Positions 28,095 to 37,901 are shown, counted from the first letter of the stretch. The stretch: DNA of 64,000 bases from Kocuria marina (GCF_000786655.1 NZ_JROM01000016.1:434001-498000), one strand, 5' to 3'. The notes: generated from the letters alone by a model not told the origin. A program made the numbers and translations.

Positions 28095-28425
28095 GCACCC
28101 GGGTCACTTCCCGGATTGCGGGGGAGCACACCCAGACGGGTTCGGTACTGTGGGACCACGTCCACACCACGGAAGGGCCGGTGCCCCGCACCTCGAGTCT
28201 AGGTCCTCCCGCAGCGCGGACGAGAAGTCCCCCCCACCGCAGCCTCTCCCCCGGACGCCTCGCAGTAAGACGCCCACTCGCAGCACCCCGGACCCGCACC
28301 GGAGCACCCGCCGCAACGCCCCACAGGGCCGCCCGGTGGAACAGCCCGGCACGTACCGAGCGAGCGTCGCCCACGCGCGGCACCGGCGGCAGTCGGCACA
28401 CCCAGGATTCAGGAGGTCCGGGAAG
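28095..28425. other. Intergenic region upstream of the thioesterase gene
   Basis: 331 bases between divergent genes. No protein family is recognisable in any frame. It should contain promoters in both directions but no clear -35/-10 pair stands out in the GC-rich sequence. Confidence 0.5.
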
Positions 28426-29190
28426 TTGGCTACGACCCCACCCCCCGCCACGGCCCTCGCCCAGTGGTTCTCCGGCCCGTTCACCCCGCAACGGCGCCTC
28501 GTCGTCTTCCCCCACGCCGGCGCTGGGGCACTGTCCGGCCGCGATCTGCAGGCCGCGGACACCGAGGTGCTCACCCACCGCCGTCCAGGCCGGGAATCAC
28601 GTATGGCCGAACCCGCTGTCGTGGACGTCCCGGAGCTCGTCGCGGAAGCGCTTGCGGCGCTGCTGCCGATCCTCGACGCGGACGAGCGGCCCACGGTCGC
28701 GCTCGGTCACTCCTTCGGTGCGCTGCTCGCCGCCGAGTTCACCGCGGCCCTGGACCGCGAGCGCCCGGGTCGGCTCGAGCGCACGGTACTCTCCGCCAAG
28801 GCCGCGCCCCCGGATCGCGATCCGCACCTCGCGTCGATCCTCGAGGACGACGCCGCTCTGGCCGCTTGGTTGCTCGAGCTCGGGGGCACCCCCGAGGAGC
28901 TGCTCACGGACCCTGGTCTGCGTGAGCTCGTCCTGGCCCCGTTGCGCGCGGATCTTCGGGCGTCGTTGAGCTACGACGCCGCCCCGCCAGACCTCGCCAC
29001 GCCCCTGCTGCTCGTCCACGCACAGGAGGACCGCACGGCGTCGGCGGAGTCCATGGCGGGGTGGACGAGCACCGGGGGCACTGCCACACTCACGATCCCC
29101 GGGGGCCATCACGGGCTGTTCGATCACGCACGCGAGCTGCACGACGCGTTGCGGTCCGCTGTCGACGGCACGACGGGTGGCGCCCGATGA
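28426..29190 (+). CDS. Type II thioesterase (alpha/beta hydrolase)
   Basis: 254 residues from a TTG at 28426, chosen because AGGAGG lies nine bases upstream and the family start motif RRLVVFPHAGAGALSG follows. It has the nucleophile elbow ALGHSFGALLA, a late aspartate in LLLVHAQEDRTAS and the catalytic histidine in IPGGHHGLFDH. This is the pattern of GrsT/TEII enzymes that clear wrongly loaded acyl groups from NRPS/PKS carrier domains. It overlaps the next gene by four bases (ATGA), pairing it with a phosphopantetheinyl transferase. Confidence 0.88.
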   Translation: MATTPPPATALAQWFSGPFTPQRRLVVFPHAGAGALSGRDLQAADTEVLTHRRPGRESRMAEPAVVDVPELVAEALAALLPILDADERPTVALGHSFGALLAAEFTAALDRERPGRLERTVLSAKAAPPDRDPHLASILEDDAALAAWLLELGGTPEELLTDPGLRELVLAPLRADLRASLSYDAAPPDLATPLLLVHAQEDRTASAESMAGWTSTGGTATLTIPGGHHGLFDHARELHDALRSAVDGTTGGAR

Positions 29191-29969
29191 GCGCGCACGC
29201 GGTCGCGCACCGCCAGCCCGTGTGGGCAGCACAACGACGCCGCGTGCCCGGTGCGCCGGCGGATCTCACGCTGCACGTCCTGCACCTCGAGGACGTCTCG
29301 TCCTGGGCGTTCTCCGCCGTGGACTGCCTCACGGAAGACGAACTGTCCCGGGCGTGTGCGCTGCAGGACTCCCACACCCGTGAACTGTTCGTGGTCTCAC
29401 GCGTCGCTCTGCGCCACGTTCTGGCCCACCGACTCGGGTGCGCCGCCCACGAGGTCCCGATCAGTCACGACCCTCGCACCGGGGCGCCCCACGAGGTGCA
29501 CGGTCGCGCGGCGGCCGTGTCCGGATCCCGCGGTGACGCCGGTCCCGAGCTCGCGGCGTCCTCCGCGCTGGGTCACGTGCGCCCCGTCCGGTTCTCGGTC
29601 TCGCGCACGGCCGGGGTCATCGCCCTCGTCACGGCCCAGCGTGCCGTGGGTGTGGACGTGGAACGCCTGCAGTCCGAGGTGGAGGCGAACGTGCTGCTCG
29701 ACGTCCTGCACCCCGCGGACCGTGCCCGACTCTCCCGCGTGCGCGGGCGACGTCGTGCCGTGGCCGTGACCCGCACGTGGGTGCGCGTGGAAGCGCTCGT
29801 GAAGGGCTGGCGGACGGGCCTGTCCCGCGACCCCGCAAGCATCCACGTGGGATCGGCCGCGCGCGCGGACTACGGCCGCGGGTGGAGCGTGAGCGACGTG
29901 CGCACCACGGCGCGGGAGAACGCGCGCCTGGCCGTGGCATGGCGAACGGACCCCGCCCCGCAGGGCTGA
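29187..29969 (+). CDS. Sfp-type 4'-phosphopantetheinyl transferase
   Basis: 260 residues. The two magnesium/CoA motifs are present: AVGVDVERLQ and WVRVEALVKGWRTGL (the WxxxEAxxK pattern), with an upstream RFSVSRTAGVIALV matching the FNxSHs region. It transfers phosphopantetheine from CoA to a serine of carrier domains, most plausibly that of the Pls-like synthetase encoded convergently 1.5 kb away. Translationally coupled to the thioesterase. A GC-rich palindrome at 29988-30003 separates it from the convergent acyltransferase gene. Confidence 0.88.
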   Translation: MSAHAVAHRQPVWAAQRRRVPGAPADLTLHVLHLEDVSSWAFSAVDCLTEDELSRACALQDSHTRELFVVSRVALRHVLAHRLGCAAHEVPISHDPRTGAPHEVHGRAAAVSGSRGDAGPELAASSALGHVRPVRFSVSRTAGVIALVTAQRAVGVDVERLQSEVEANVLLDVLHPADRARLSRVRGRRRAVAVTRTWVRVEALVKGWRTGLSRDPASIHVGSAARADYGRGWSVSDVRTTARENARLAVAWRTDPAPQG

Positions 29970-30009
29970 GGTCCGTTCGCTCGTCATCCGCCCCGCGGGG
30001 CGGCGTCGC

Positions 30010-31443
30010 TCAGTGGCGACGTCGCGGGGTCTCCACCCGACGCCGCGGGGGCGCCTTCTTGGGTTGGATCACCGCGGCCGCGGCGCCCTTGGACACCCGG
30101 GTCACGAACCGCTCGAGCGGACCCGGCCCCACGGCGTGCTGCCACGCCACCGCGAACAGGGCGGCCACCACGATCTGGACGATGTACCAGAACCACGGGG
30201 TGCCGTCCGTCCACACGAACGCCAGGAAGATCAGGTGCCACACGTAGAGCGTGAGCGTCATGGAGCCCATGGCACCCAGCCACGTGAGCCACTTGCCGAT
30301 CACGCGGCACAGCAGCAGGAACGCACCCAGGGCGATCATGGCCATGCCCGCGCTCTCGAACAGGGCGAGCGGGGTGTTGGTGTGCGGACCCGTGAGCAGC
30401 AACCACAGGTTCGTGGTGTCCGGCAGCTGGGGGTCCGGGCCGTAGTACTGGACGTTCCACACGTCCTCGGACGTCATCCACGGCGTCGCGTTGATCAACG
30501 CGTCCTCGAGGTCGAACCGCAGCAGCATGAGCATGGAGATACCGCGGGACAGGGCCGCGACCACGGCGCCCACGATCACGAGCAGCACCTGCACCCGGTC
30601 GCGGGACAGGGGCAACCGGCCCAGGGCCAGGCCCAGGCAGATGAACGTCATCCAGGGCAGCGCCGGGTAGGTGCCCGTGAGGAACAGCTCCGCGAACACG
30701 GAGCCCGGGTCCGAGAAGATCTCCAGGAAGCTGGGGTTGCCGTACACGTGGGCGGGCAGCACCGACAGCGACCACTGCATCACGAACGGCATGACCACCG
30801 CGAAGAACGCCGCGGAGGCCAGCAGCCACCGCACACTCATGAGCGTGAACGGAATGGCCAGCAGGAACATCAGACCGTAGTAGATCAGGATGTTGTACAC
30901 GGGCAGTTCGAGCAGGTTCACGGTCAGCCCGATCGCGAACAGCAACAGGGCGCGCACCAGGATGGAGAACCGTGCCCGGGAGCCGTCACGACCGTGGCGC
31001 GGGGTGCGCCCCCCGGTCATGAACGCGAGGCTCACACCGGCGAGCGTCGCGAACAGCGCGGCCGAGTGCCCGGCGAACAGGGTCCATTCGAGGGACGGGT
31101 CCCCCGCGGCGTTCGTCGCGGAGAGCACGTGCACCGCGATCATCCCGATGAGCGCGAACCCACGCGCCACGTCCACGCCCATGATGCGGCGCTTGGTGCG
31201 GCGGCCGTCCGCGCTCGTGACGTTGCGGGTGGCCGCACCCTGACGCGGTGCGGACGTGGAACGCGGCGGGGCGGTGACCACCGGGGTCGCGGCGGTCCAC
31301 AGACCGCTCTCCGCCGCGGTGCAACCCTCGTCCCCGCGGTCGCCCAACCACACCTCTCGCGGTGGACGGCGCCCCGGTTGCGGGCGCTGTCCCACGGGCA
31401 GGTCACCCTCCAGGACGACTTCTTGCGTGCTCTGCTGCGTCAT
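30010..31443 (-). CDS. Membrane acyltransferase, HGSNAT/DUF418-like
   Basis: 477 residues with about ten TM segments after a ~90-residue hydrophilic N-terminus. The core begins RIMGVDVARGFALIGMIAVH, typical of heparan-glucosaminide acetyltransferase-like and DUF418 proteins. It has TGTYPALPWMTFICLG in the middle and MTLTLYVWHLIFLAF near the end, then a basic cytosolic tail. It probably moves an acyl group across the membrane to an external acceptor. ATG at 31443 overlaps the pls stop by four bases, so it is produced with the Pls-like synthetase and may modify its product. Confidence 0.8.
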   Translation of the reverse strand: MTQQSTQEVVLEGDLPVGQRPQPGRRPPREVWLGDRGDEGCTAAESGLWTAATPVVTAPPRSTSAPRQGAATRNVTSADGRRTKRRIMGVDVARGFALIGMIAVHVLSATNAAGDPSLEWTLFAGHSAALFATLAGVSLAFMTGGRTPRHGRDGSRARFSILVRALLLFAIGLTVNLLELPVYNILIYYGLMFLLAIPFTLMSVRWLLASAAFFAVVMPFVMQWSLSVLPAHVYGNPSFLEIFSDPGSVFAELFLTGTYPALPWMTFICLGLALGRLPLSRDRVQVLLVIVGAVVAALSRGISMLMLLRFDLEDALINATPWMTSEDVWNVQYYGPDPQLPDTTNLWLLLTGPHTNTPLALFESAGMAMIALGAFLLLCRVIGKWLTWLGAMGSMTLTLYVWHLIFLAFVWTDGTPWFWYIVQIVVAALFAVAWQHAVGPGPLERFVTRVSKGAAAAVIQPKKAPPRRRVETPRRRH

Positions 31444-34400
31444 TCGGTGACTCCCTCGTGCTTGCCGGAGATCTTCCCCGCGGGGACGACGTCCGTGCGG
31501 ACCGTGGCCATCGCGGACGATCCCGCGCTCAACTGCGACGCCGGTGCAGCTCCGAGCAACGGTGCGGTGGACACGTGGTCCGACTCGATCGCGGGCACGA
31601 CCTCGGCGCTGATCGCCTGGTCCCCCGGTGCGAGGTGACGGATGGGGTTACCGCCCCAGTTGCCATCCGGGGGCACCGTCTCTTGCCGCATGACCAGGGA
31701 CCCGGGGCCCACGGTGGTGCGCTCCTCGATCGTCGCACCCGGCAGTACGAAGCTGTTGGGGCCCAGCGTGGATCCCCGCCGCATGGTCACGGGCTCCATC
31801 CGCATGACCCGGTCGTGGAACAAGTGGGTCTGCAGGACCGTGCCGCGGTTGACGGACACGTTGTCCTCGAGGCGCACGAGGTCGAACTCGGGCAGCCACC
31901 ACGACTCGCACCACACGCCGCGACCGATGTGCGCACCCATCAGGCGCGCCCACAGGTTGAACATGGGCGAACCCACGCTCAGGCGGATCATGGACGGGAC
32001 CGCGAGGGACTCGGCGAACACGTCCGTGAGTTCGTTGCGCCACACGAATGAGCTGAACAGCGGCCGTTCGCTCGGTCGGAAGCGGCCCACGAGGGCCCAC
32101 TTGACGAGCACCGGCACCAGGCAGGCCACGGTACTGGCGACCGTGAGCACCACACCGGACCACGCGAACGCGGCCACCACACCCGTGACACCCATCCCGT
32201 GGGACATGTAGATCTCGGTGAGGACGTACACGATGATGAGGTCCAACCAGGCCGAGACCATGGCGGGCACGAAGCGGAAGAACTCCACGAACGCACGCGC
32301 CGCCTTGAGCCGCCGTTGCGGGCGGAACGTGGACTCGGCGTCGGCCTCGGTCTTGGCGCGGGCGATCGGCTCGGCTGTGCGACCCAGCCAGGACGAACCG
32401 GCGGGTGCGTGGTGCGGGGCGGAGCTGAGCACGGCCACGAGGGCGTCCGCGGGCAGGTCCCGGTCCGGTCCCACGATCCCGGAGTTGCCCACGAAGGTGC
32501 GCTCACCGATCACGGAGGTACCCACGTGCAGCCATCCAAACCCGGCGCGGTGGGACGTGACCAGGGCGTGGTCAGCCAGGAAGGACCCGTCCTTGAGCGT
32601 GGTCAGGTGCGGGATGGTCTCCGCGGTGGAGATCTCCACGTTGCGCCCCACCTTGGCCCCAAGCAGGCGCATGAACCACGGAGTGATGCAGGACGCGTAC
32701 ACGGGGTAGGTGGAGATCAGGGTGCGCTGCATGAGCGTCTCGGTGAGCCACATGGCCCACCCCACGGGACCGTTCTGGGGGAAGTACCCCGGCACGATCA
32801 TCCCGGCCACGAGGCGCACGAGCGCGACCACGAGCAACAACCACACCACCGCGGTCACGATGGTGAACACGGGGACCCACACGGCCACGATCGGGAAGAC
32901 GACCTCGTACTGCTGGATGGTGATCACCTGGGACAGCACGATCAGCGCCCCGGGGATCAGGGCGAGGAAGGGCAACAACCCCACGAGCACGGCGCCCGCG
33001 GAGAACGCGAGGTGCGACGTCGCCGAACCCCAGGTTTTCATGCCGCCCGTGGCCTCCGGGGAATCCTCCGGCCACGTGAGGCCGGCCGAGCCATGGTGGC
33101 GCAGAGGGGAACCGCCCCACAGCTCGCCGTCCGGGACGTTGCGGCTGACGTGCGAGCCGGGCAGCACCTCAGCGCCGTGGCCCACGCGCATCCCGGGATC
33201 CACGAGGGTGCGGGTACCCACGCGGGCGTTGTCACCGATCTCGATGGCGCCCACGTGGAAGACGTCCCCGTCCAGCCAGTAGCCGGACAGATCCGATTCG
33301 AACTCCAGGGTGGAGTGCTCCCCCACACTCACGAGACCCGTGACGGGCGGGGTGTTGTAGAGGTGTGCGCCCTTACCGATCTTGTTGCCGAACAACCGGT
33401 GCAGGCCGCGGGCCATGGGGGTGCCGGTGAGGACGTCGTACTTGTTGTAGACCACGATGCGCTCGGCGGCCCACACGCGCAGGTGGTTCCAGCTCCCCCG
33501 CGGATAGTGCCCGGGTTTCAACCCCGCGGTCAGCGCGCGTACCGCGGCAGCGCCGATGAACACGCGCCCCGGCAGGGAGAACATCACGAGCCACCCCAGG
33601 ACGAGCGGCCACAACGGCGGCGTGGGGACCCACCCGGCATCCGCGACCACGGCCAGCAGCCACACCACGATGAGCGCGCCCACCACGTAGCGGAACCCGT
33701 TCAGGAAGTTCAGGGCCAGGATGAACAGCCCCTGCAGCCAGCCGGTGCTCGCGGGGGTGGGCTCGGGGTCCCGCTTGACGTCGTGGGACTCCCCCAGCGT
33801 GGCCAGGTAACCGGCCATGCCCTCGAGGGTGGGGTGGGCGTAAATCTTGGCGATCTCGGTGTCCGGGTGGGTCTTGCGCAGCGCCGAGACCAACCGGGCG
33901 AGCGCCACGGAGCTGCCACCCATTGCGAAGAAATCGCTGTCCGGGCCGAACGGCAGCGGTCCGAGCTGGTCCGCCCACAGTTCCGCGAGCCACGCGAGGT
34001 CCCCGGTCAGGGACTCGGAGCCGTCGTCATTGGACGCGGGCAGCGGCCAGGGAAGGGCCTTGCGGTCCACCTTGCCGGAGGTTTTCATGGGCAGTTCGTC
34101 CATGATGCACAGCGCGGGGACCATCTGCCCCGGGAGTCGTTCCACGAGCCAACGCCGCGCCTCGGAGAGATCCACGGAGCCCTCGAACTCGGGGACCAGG
34201 TAACCCGCGATCACGCTGCCACCGCCCGGGGTGGAGTGCACGGCGCACGCGCCGAGCTTCACGCCGGGCACGGCGCTCATCTGCGTGTCGATCTCACCGA
34301 GTTCGATGCGCCGCCCCGAGACCTTGACCTGGTCGTCGGCACGGCCAGCGAAGACGATGCCCTCGGGGTCCGCGCGCACCACGTCACCCGAGCGGTACGC

Positions 34401-35543
34401 GCGGTCCCAGCCCAGGGATTCCAGCGGCGCGTACTTCTCGGCGTCCTTTGCGGGGTCCAGGTAGCGGCCCAGACCCACGCCGCCGATGATCAGCTCGCCG
34501 GTCTCACCCCAGCCCACGGGCTGGCCGTCGGCGTCCACGACGGCGAGTTCCCACCCGGGCACGGCCAGACCGATGCGCACTGGGGCCTCCCCGTTGAGCA
34601 GGGCGCCCGTGGCGATGACGGTGGCCTCGGTGGGTCCGTAGGTGTTCCACACCTCACGGCCCGGGCGCACCAGGTGCTTGGTCAGTTCCAGGGGGCAGGC
34701 CTCGCCGCCGAAGATCAGCAGGCGCACCCGGTCCAGTGCGGCATTGGGCCACAGGGATGCGAGCGTGGGCACGGTGGAGACCGCGGTGATCTCCTTGTCC
34801 ACGATCCACTGGCCCAGGTCCGGGCCGGAGCGCACGATCTTGCGCGGTGCGGGCACCAGGGTGGCACCGTGGCGCCACGCGAGCCACATCTCCTCGCAGG
34901 ACGCGTCGAAAGCCACGGACAGTCCCGCCATCACGCGGTCACCGGGGCCGAGCGGGCGGCGCTGCAGGTACATGAGGGCCTCGGCGTCCACGAGTGCCGC
35001 GGCGGAGCGGTGGGAGATCGCCACGCCCTTGGGCTTACCGGTGGACCCGGAGGTGAAGATGATCCAGGCGTCGTCGCGGGTACGCGGGGTGGCGGTCTGC
35101 TCACCCGTGGTCACGGCCGGGTTGCGGGTCAGTTCGAGCCCCTGACCGAACACGGCGGCCACGCCGGCTTCCTCCCACACGGTGCGCGCGCGTTCATCGG
35201 GGTCGTCCCAGTCCACGGGCACGTAGGCCGCGCCGGCGAACAGGGTGGCCAGGATGGCAACGTACAGGTCCACGCCGCCGGAGGGCACACGCACGCCCAC
35301 ACGGTCCCCGCGTCCGATGCCCATGTCCCACAACCGCTGGACGTGGGTCTCGATCCGGTCCTCGAGTTCCCCGTAGGGAACGCTCTCGTTCTCGTCCTCC
35401 AAGGCGATGGCGTCCGGGTATTGCGCGACCGTCTCGAGGACGATGTCGACGAGGGTGCGCGGTGCCGGTGGTTCCTCCACCGGGTACACGGCCCTGTCCG
35501 GCGCGAGCGCTCGGACTCCGTTCCTAAGATCTTGGCTGTCCAC
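31440..35543 (-). CDS. Pls/PosA-type membrane nonribosomal peptide synthetase
   Basis: 1367 residues from GTG 35543, preceded by GGGGGAG at ten bases. Domains: adenylation (TSGSTGKPKG 164-173, FDASCEEMW 211-219, YGPTEAT 301-307, YRSGDVV, KTSGKVDRKAL near 486-496), carrier domain with GGSS (phosphopantetheine Ser544), then TM pairs separating three soluble domains built from left-handed beta-helix-like repeats, ending near residue 1330. This is the layout of epsilon-poly-lysine synthetase, which links one amino acid repeatedly without condensation domains. Pocket residues read by eye are D, A, E, T, I, G, T, V, I with Lys; glutamate in third place suits a basic substrate. The product is not predictable. 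Confidence 0.9.
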   Translation of the reverse strand: MDSQDLRNGVRALAPDRAVYPVEEPPAPRTLVDIVLETVAQYPDAIALEDENESVPYGELEDRIETHVQRLWDMGIGRGDRVGVRVPSGGVDLYVAILATLFAGAAYVPVDWDDPDERARTVWEEAGVAAVFGQGLELTRNPAVTTGEQTATPRTRDDAWIIFTSGSTGKPKGVAISHRSAAALVDAEALMYLQRRPLGPGDRVMAGLSVAFDASCEEMWLAWRHGATLVPAPRKIVRSGPDLGQWIVDKEITAVSTVPTLASLWPNAALDRVRLLIFGGEACPLELTKHLVRPGREVWNTYGPTEATVIATGALLNGEAPVRIGLAVPGWELAVVDADGQPVGWGETGELIIGGVGLGRYLDPAKDAEKYAPLESLGWDRAYRSGDVVRADPEGIVFAGRADDQVKVSGRRIELGEIDTQMSAVPGVKLGACAVHSTPGGGSVIAGYLVPEFEGSVDLSEARRWLVERLPGQMVPALCIMDELPMKTSGKVDRKALPWPLPASNDDGSESLTGDLAWLAELWADQLGPLPFGPDSDFFAMGGSSVALARLVSALRKTHPDTEIAKIYAHPTLEGMAGYLATLGESHDVKRDPEPTPASTGWLQGLFILALNFLNGFRYVVGALIVVWLLAVVADAGWVPTPPLWPLVLGWLVMFSLPGRVFIGAAAVRALTAGLKPGHYPRGSWNHLRVWAAERIVVYNKYDVLTGTPMARGLHRLFGNKIGKGAHLYNTPPVTGLVSVGEHSTLEFESDLSGYWLDGDVFHVGAIEIGDNARVGTRTLVDPGMRVGHGAEVLPGSHVSRNVPDGELWGGSPLRHHGSAGLTWPEDSPEATGGMKTWGSATSHLAFSAGAVLVGLLPFLALIPGALIVLSQVITIQQYEVVFPIVAVWVPVFTIVTAVVWLLLVVALVRLVAGMIVPGYFPQNGPVGWAMWLTETLMQRTLISTYPVYASCITPWFMRLLGAKVGRNVEISTAETIPHLTTLKDGSFLADHALVTSHRAGFGWLHVGTSVIGERTFVGNSGIVGPDRDLPADALVAVLSSAPHHAPAGSSWLGRTAEPIARAKTEADAESTFRPQRRLKAARAFVEFFRFVPAMVSAWLDLIIVYVLTEIYMSHGMGVTGVVAAFAWSGVVLTVASTVACLVPVLVKWALVGRFRPSERPLFSSFVWRNELTDVFAESLAVPSMIRLSVGSPMFNLWARLMGAHIGRGVWCESWWLPEFDLVRLEDNVSVNRGTVLQTHLFHDRVMRMEPVTMRRGSTLGPNSFVLPGATIEERTTVGPGSLVMRQETVPPDGNWGGNPIRHLAPGDQAISAEVVPAIESDHVSTAPLLGAAPASQLSAGSSAMATVRTDVVPAGKISGKHEGVTE

Positions 35544-35878
35544 TGCTAGTACTCTCCCCCTTGCTAAGGACCAGTGATGCAGGGAGATGCGGACGTCGTC
35601 CTCGGTCGAGGCGCGGTGCTGCAAACGTATGGATCATGCCGATGGGTCCCCCGACCGATACGGCAGCGTGACATCCGGAAGATGCGCAATGGTGTCCAGC
35701 GAAAATATCCCCCTGCTGGCCCAGATTACGTCGCCAGAATACGACAAGCATGAACTTGGATGCAATCTACGGTGTCGGTCCCGGCATCACCCAGGTGGGG
35801 ATGTCATGCTGAAGAATTACTTAACGTGACCCACCCCACGGACTTCCCCCCGTGTGCCCGTGAATCGTGTTCCGTAGA
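35544..35878. other. Intergenic region upstream of the Pls-like gene
   Basis: 335 bases of noticeably lower GC than the surroundings, with stretches such as GAAGAATTACTTAACGTGACC and ATTACGTCGCC. It should hold the promoter for the pls-acyltransferase operon and the end of the hydrolase gene behind it. No family-like protein or clear terminator is seen. Confidence 0.5.
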
Positions 35879-36826
35879 TCACGTGGAGGGCGTGGGTTCG
35901 TCCGCCGCGAGCAGTTCGTCCAGGATCTCGGCGTCCGGCATGTTGAAGTGGTCGCGGTGCGGCATCAGTTCCAGGCGGGTGCGCGTGAAGCCGCGCTTCT
36001 CGTAGAAGCGCTGACCCTCCGTGGCCGCCGTGACGGCGTCGAAATCAGACGCGGGATCTGAGCCGTCGTCCAGCAGACCCGTGAACCACCACATGCGCAC
36101 CTCGGCCTTCTCCTGGCGGGTCGGGACCTTCGACAGCCCGTCCGGCGCGCCACCACCGCCCACCATGGCCGCACCGCCGGTCACGAGGTCCCGGGCACCG
36201 CTGAGCACCCCGTAGCTGAGCATCTCCGCGCCACCCGAGTACCCGAACCACGACACCCGGTCCCGTTGCACCGGGAGGTCCGCGAGCAGCCGGTTCTCGG
36301 TCAACGCGCGCAACCAGCGCATGTTGGCACTCATCCCCTGCCACCACGTGCACTCGCCCTGGCAGTCGGGTGTGAGGGGCACGGCCAACAGGTCGTTGTG
36401 GGAGGCCGCGATCGCGGACAGGCACGTGGTGCGCCCACCCGGTTCGAAGTACTCCGCCCCGCCGTCCCCGTGCAGGTCGATCACGAGCCCCACGGGCTTG
36501 GAGACGTCCACCCCGCCGTCGATCACGTGGTAGGAACTCGTGGTCCCGCGGTACGTGTAGGTCTGCTCCAGGTGGCCGAGCGCGCCGGCCTGGGTCTGGT
36601 CCTGGGTGGTCGGCTGCGTGGCCAGGGTCACCGTGTGGGGGAAGGCTCGGGAGTCGTCCGCGCGCAACCCGTACTGGGTGCAGTCGGTCCTGGGCGGATC
36701 CGCGGACTTGAACGGGTTCACACTGACGAGGACCACGGCCGCCACCAGCACCAGCAGCAGGACCAGCACCAGAACGACACGCCACGAGGCATGTCTCGCG
36801 CCCGTCCTCGTGGGACTGGTAGGCAT
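35879..36826 (-). CDS. Membrane-anchored alpha/beta hydrolase
   Basis: 315 residues. An N-terminal anchor (TM at about residues 16-36) places the enzyme outside. The domain has GLVIDLHGDGG (oxyanion region), nucleophile elbow WFGYSGGAEM and a late histidine in MPHRDHFN, with TCLSAIAASHNDLLAVPLTP between. It resembles poly(3-hydroxybutyrate)-depolymerase/feruloyl-esterase-type hydrolases. It lies upstream of the pls operon on the same strand, so a role in cleaving or releasing the polymer is possible but unproven. Confidence 0.75.
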   Translation of the reverse strand: MPTSPTRTGARHASWRVVLVLVLLLVLVAAVVLVSVNPFKSADPPRTDCTQYGLRADDSRAFPHTVTLATQPTTQDQTQAGALGHLEQTYTYRGTTSSYHVIDGGVDVSKPVGLVIDLHGDGGAEYFEPGGRTTCLSAIAASHNDLLAVPLTPDCQGECTWWQGMSANMRWLRALTENRLLADLPVQRDRVSWFGYSGGAEMLSYGVLSGARDLVTGGAAMVGGGGAPDGLSKVPTRQEKAEVRMWWFTGLLDDGSDPASDFDAVTAATEGQRFYEKRGFTRTRLELMPHRDHFNMPDAEILDELLAADEPTPST

Positions 36827-36953
36827 GGCCGGAATCGTACCCCCGCGGGCTGGGAGTTCTCGACCTTCCACCCCGCGACACCCCTGTGGCGTGAGACGAC
36901 GTCGCTCGGCCGGGTCCGCGCGACGCCCCGGCGCCGCGGCGTCGTCGTCCGCT

Positions 36954-37901
36954 TCAGCGCACCAGACGGGGCACGAGGCCGACGAGTGCGAGCATGACGA
37001 GCAGCTCCACGAAGGTCTGCGTGAGTACGGCGAGCGGCGCGAGGACCGTGCCGTCCGGCGCCGCGAGGGCGAGCGGCAGCACCACCAGGGAGTTGCGCGT
37101 GACCCCGCTGAAGAGCACCGCGCGGCGCTCGCGGACGCGCAGGCCGGCAAGGCGACCGGCCGCCCAGCCGAGCGCCGTCATGAGCGCTGCGAAGCTCACG
37201 TAGACGGGTACGAGCGGCAGCAGCGCTTGCGCGCGTGAACCCACGAGGGCGATCTGGGACGCGACCACGGTCGCGAGGGTGAGCATCATGAGCGGGACCA
37301 TGGCACCACCGGCGAGCCGGCCCCACCGCCGGGCCACCGGGGACCGCGCTGCGGCCCACTGGGTCACTGCCGCAGCCACCAGAGGGATGACGATCACCAC
37401 CGCGAGGGCCTGGGCGAATGTCCCCCAGTGCACGGCCACGGCGACGTCGGGCGCCAGGAACGACCACAAATACAGGGGCAGGGTCAGCATCTGCAGGACG
37501 AGCAGCACGGGGGACGCCGCGAGCAACCGGTCGTTCGCGGCGCCCGCGAGGCCCGAGAACACGATCACGTAGTCGATGCACGGGGTGAGCAGGACCAGTA
37601 GCACCCCGATCAGCATCGGGCCCTCGATGGAGAATGCGCGGACGAGCGCGAACACGATGACCGGGACGACCGCGAAGTTGACGATCACCAGGCACGCCAT
37701 GAAGCGCAGGTCGCGCAGACCTTCGCCCACGCGGCGCAGCGGGATACCCAGGAACGTCACGTACAGCAGGGCCGCGAGCACCGGGGTCACCGCGGGGGCG
37801 GCGAGGCCGCCGAGGCCCGGGGCCCACCAGCCGGCGAGCGCGCCCACCGCGAGCGCCGCGAGGTAGAGGGGTATCTGGAACCGCTCCATGAACCGGGTCA
37901 T
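36954..37901 (-). CDS. BASS-family transporter (arsenite/bile acid symporter-like)
   Basis: 315 residues with about ten TM segments. Signatures include TPCIDYVIVFSGLAGA and SGVTRNSLVVLPLALA (the discontinuous-helix regions of the bile acid:sodium symporter/Acr3 superfamily). It is distant from the Acr3 at 4038 and lacks its LARCIAMVLIW motif, so arsenite export is uncertain; small organic anions are an alternative. ATG at 37901 overlaps the stop of its TetR regulator by four bases. Confidence 0.8.
   Translation of the reverse strand: MTRFMERFQIPLYLAALAVGALAGWWAPGLGGLAAPAVTPVLAALLYVTFLGIPLRRVGEGLRDLRFMACLVIVNFAVVPVIVFALVRAFSIEGPMLIGVLLVLLTPCIDYVIVFSGLAGAANDRLLAASPVLLVLQMLTLPLYLWSFLAPDVAVAVHWGTFAQALAVVIVIPLVAAAVTQWAAARSPVARRWGRLAGGAMVPLMMLTLATVVASQIALVGSRAQALLPLVPVYVSFAALMTALGWAAGRLAGLRVRERRAVLFSGVTRNSLVVLPLALAAPDGTVLAPLAVLTQTFVELLVMLALVGLVPRLVR

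Noticed and set aside
32199-35549. Long open frame opposite the Pls-like synthetase
   Set aside because: Composition is His/Gly/Arg-rich without any fold signature; it exists because the GC-rich antisense strand lacks stops.
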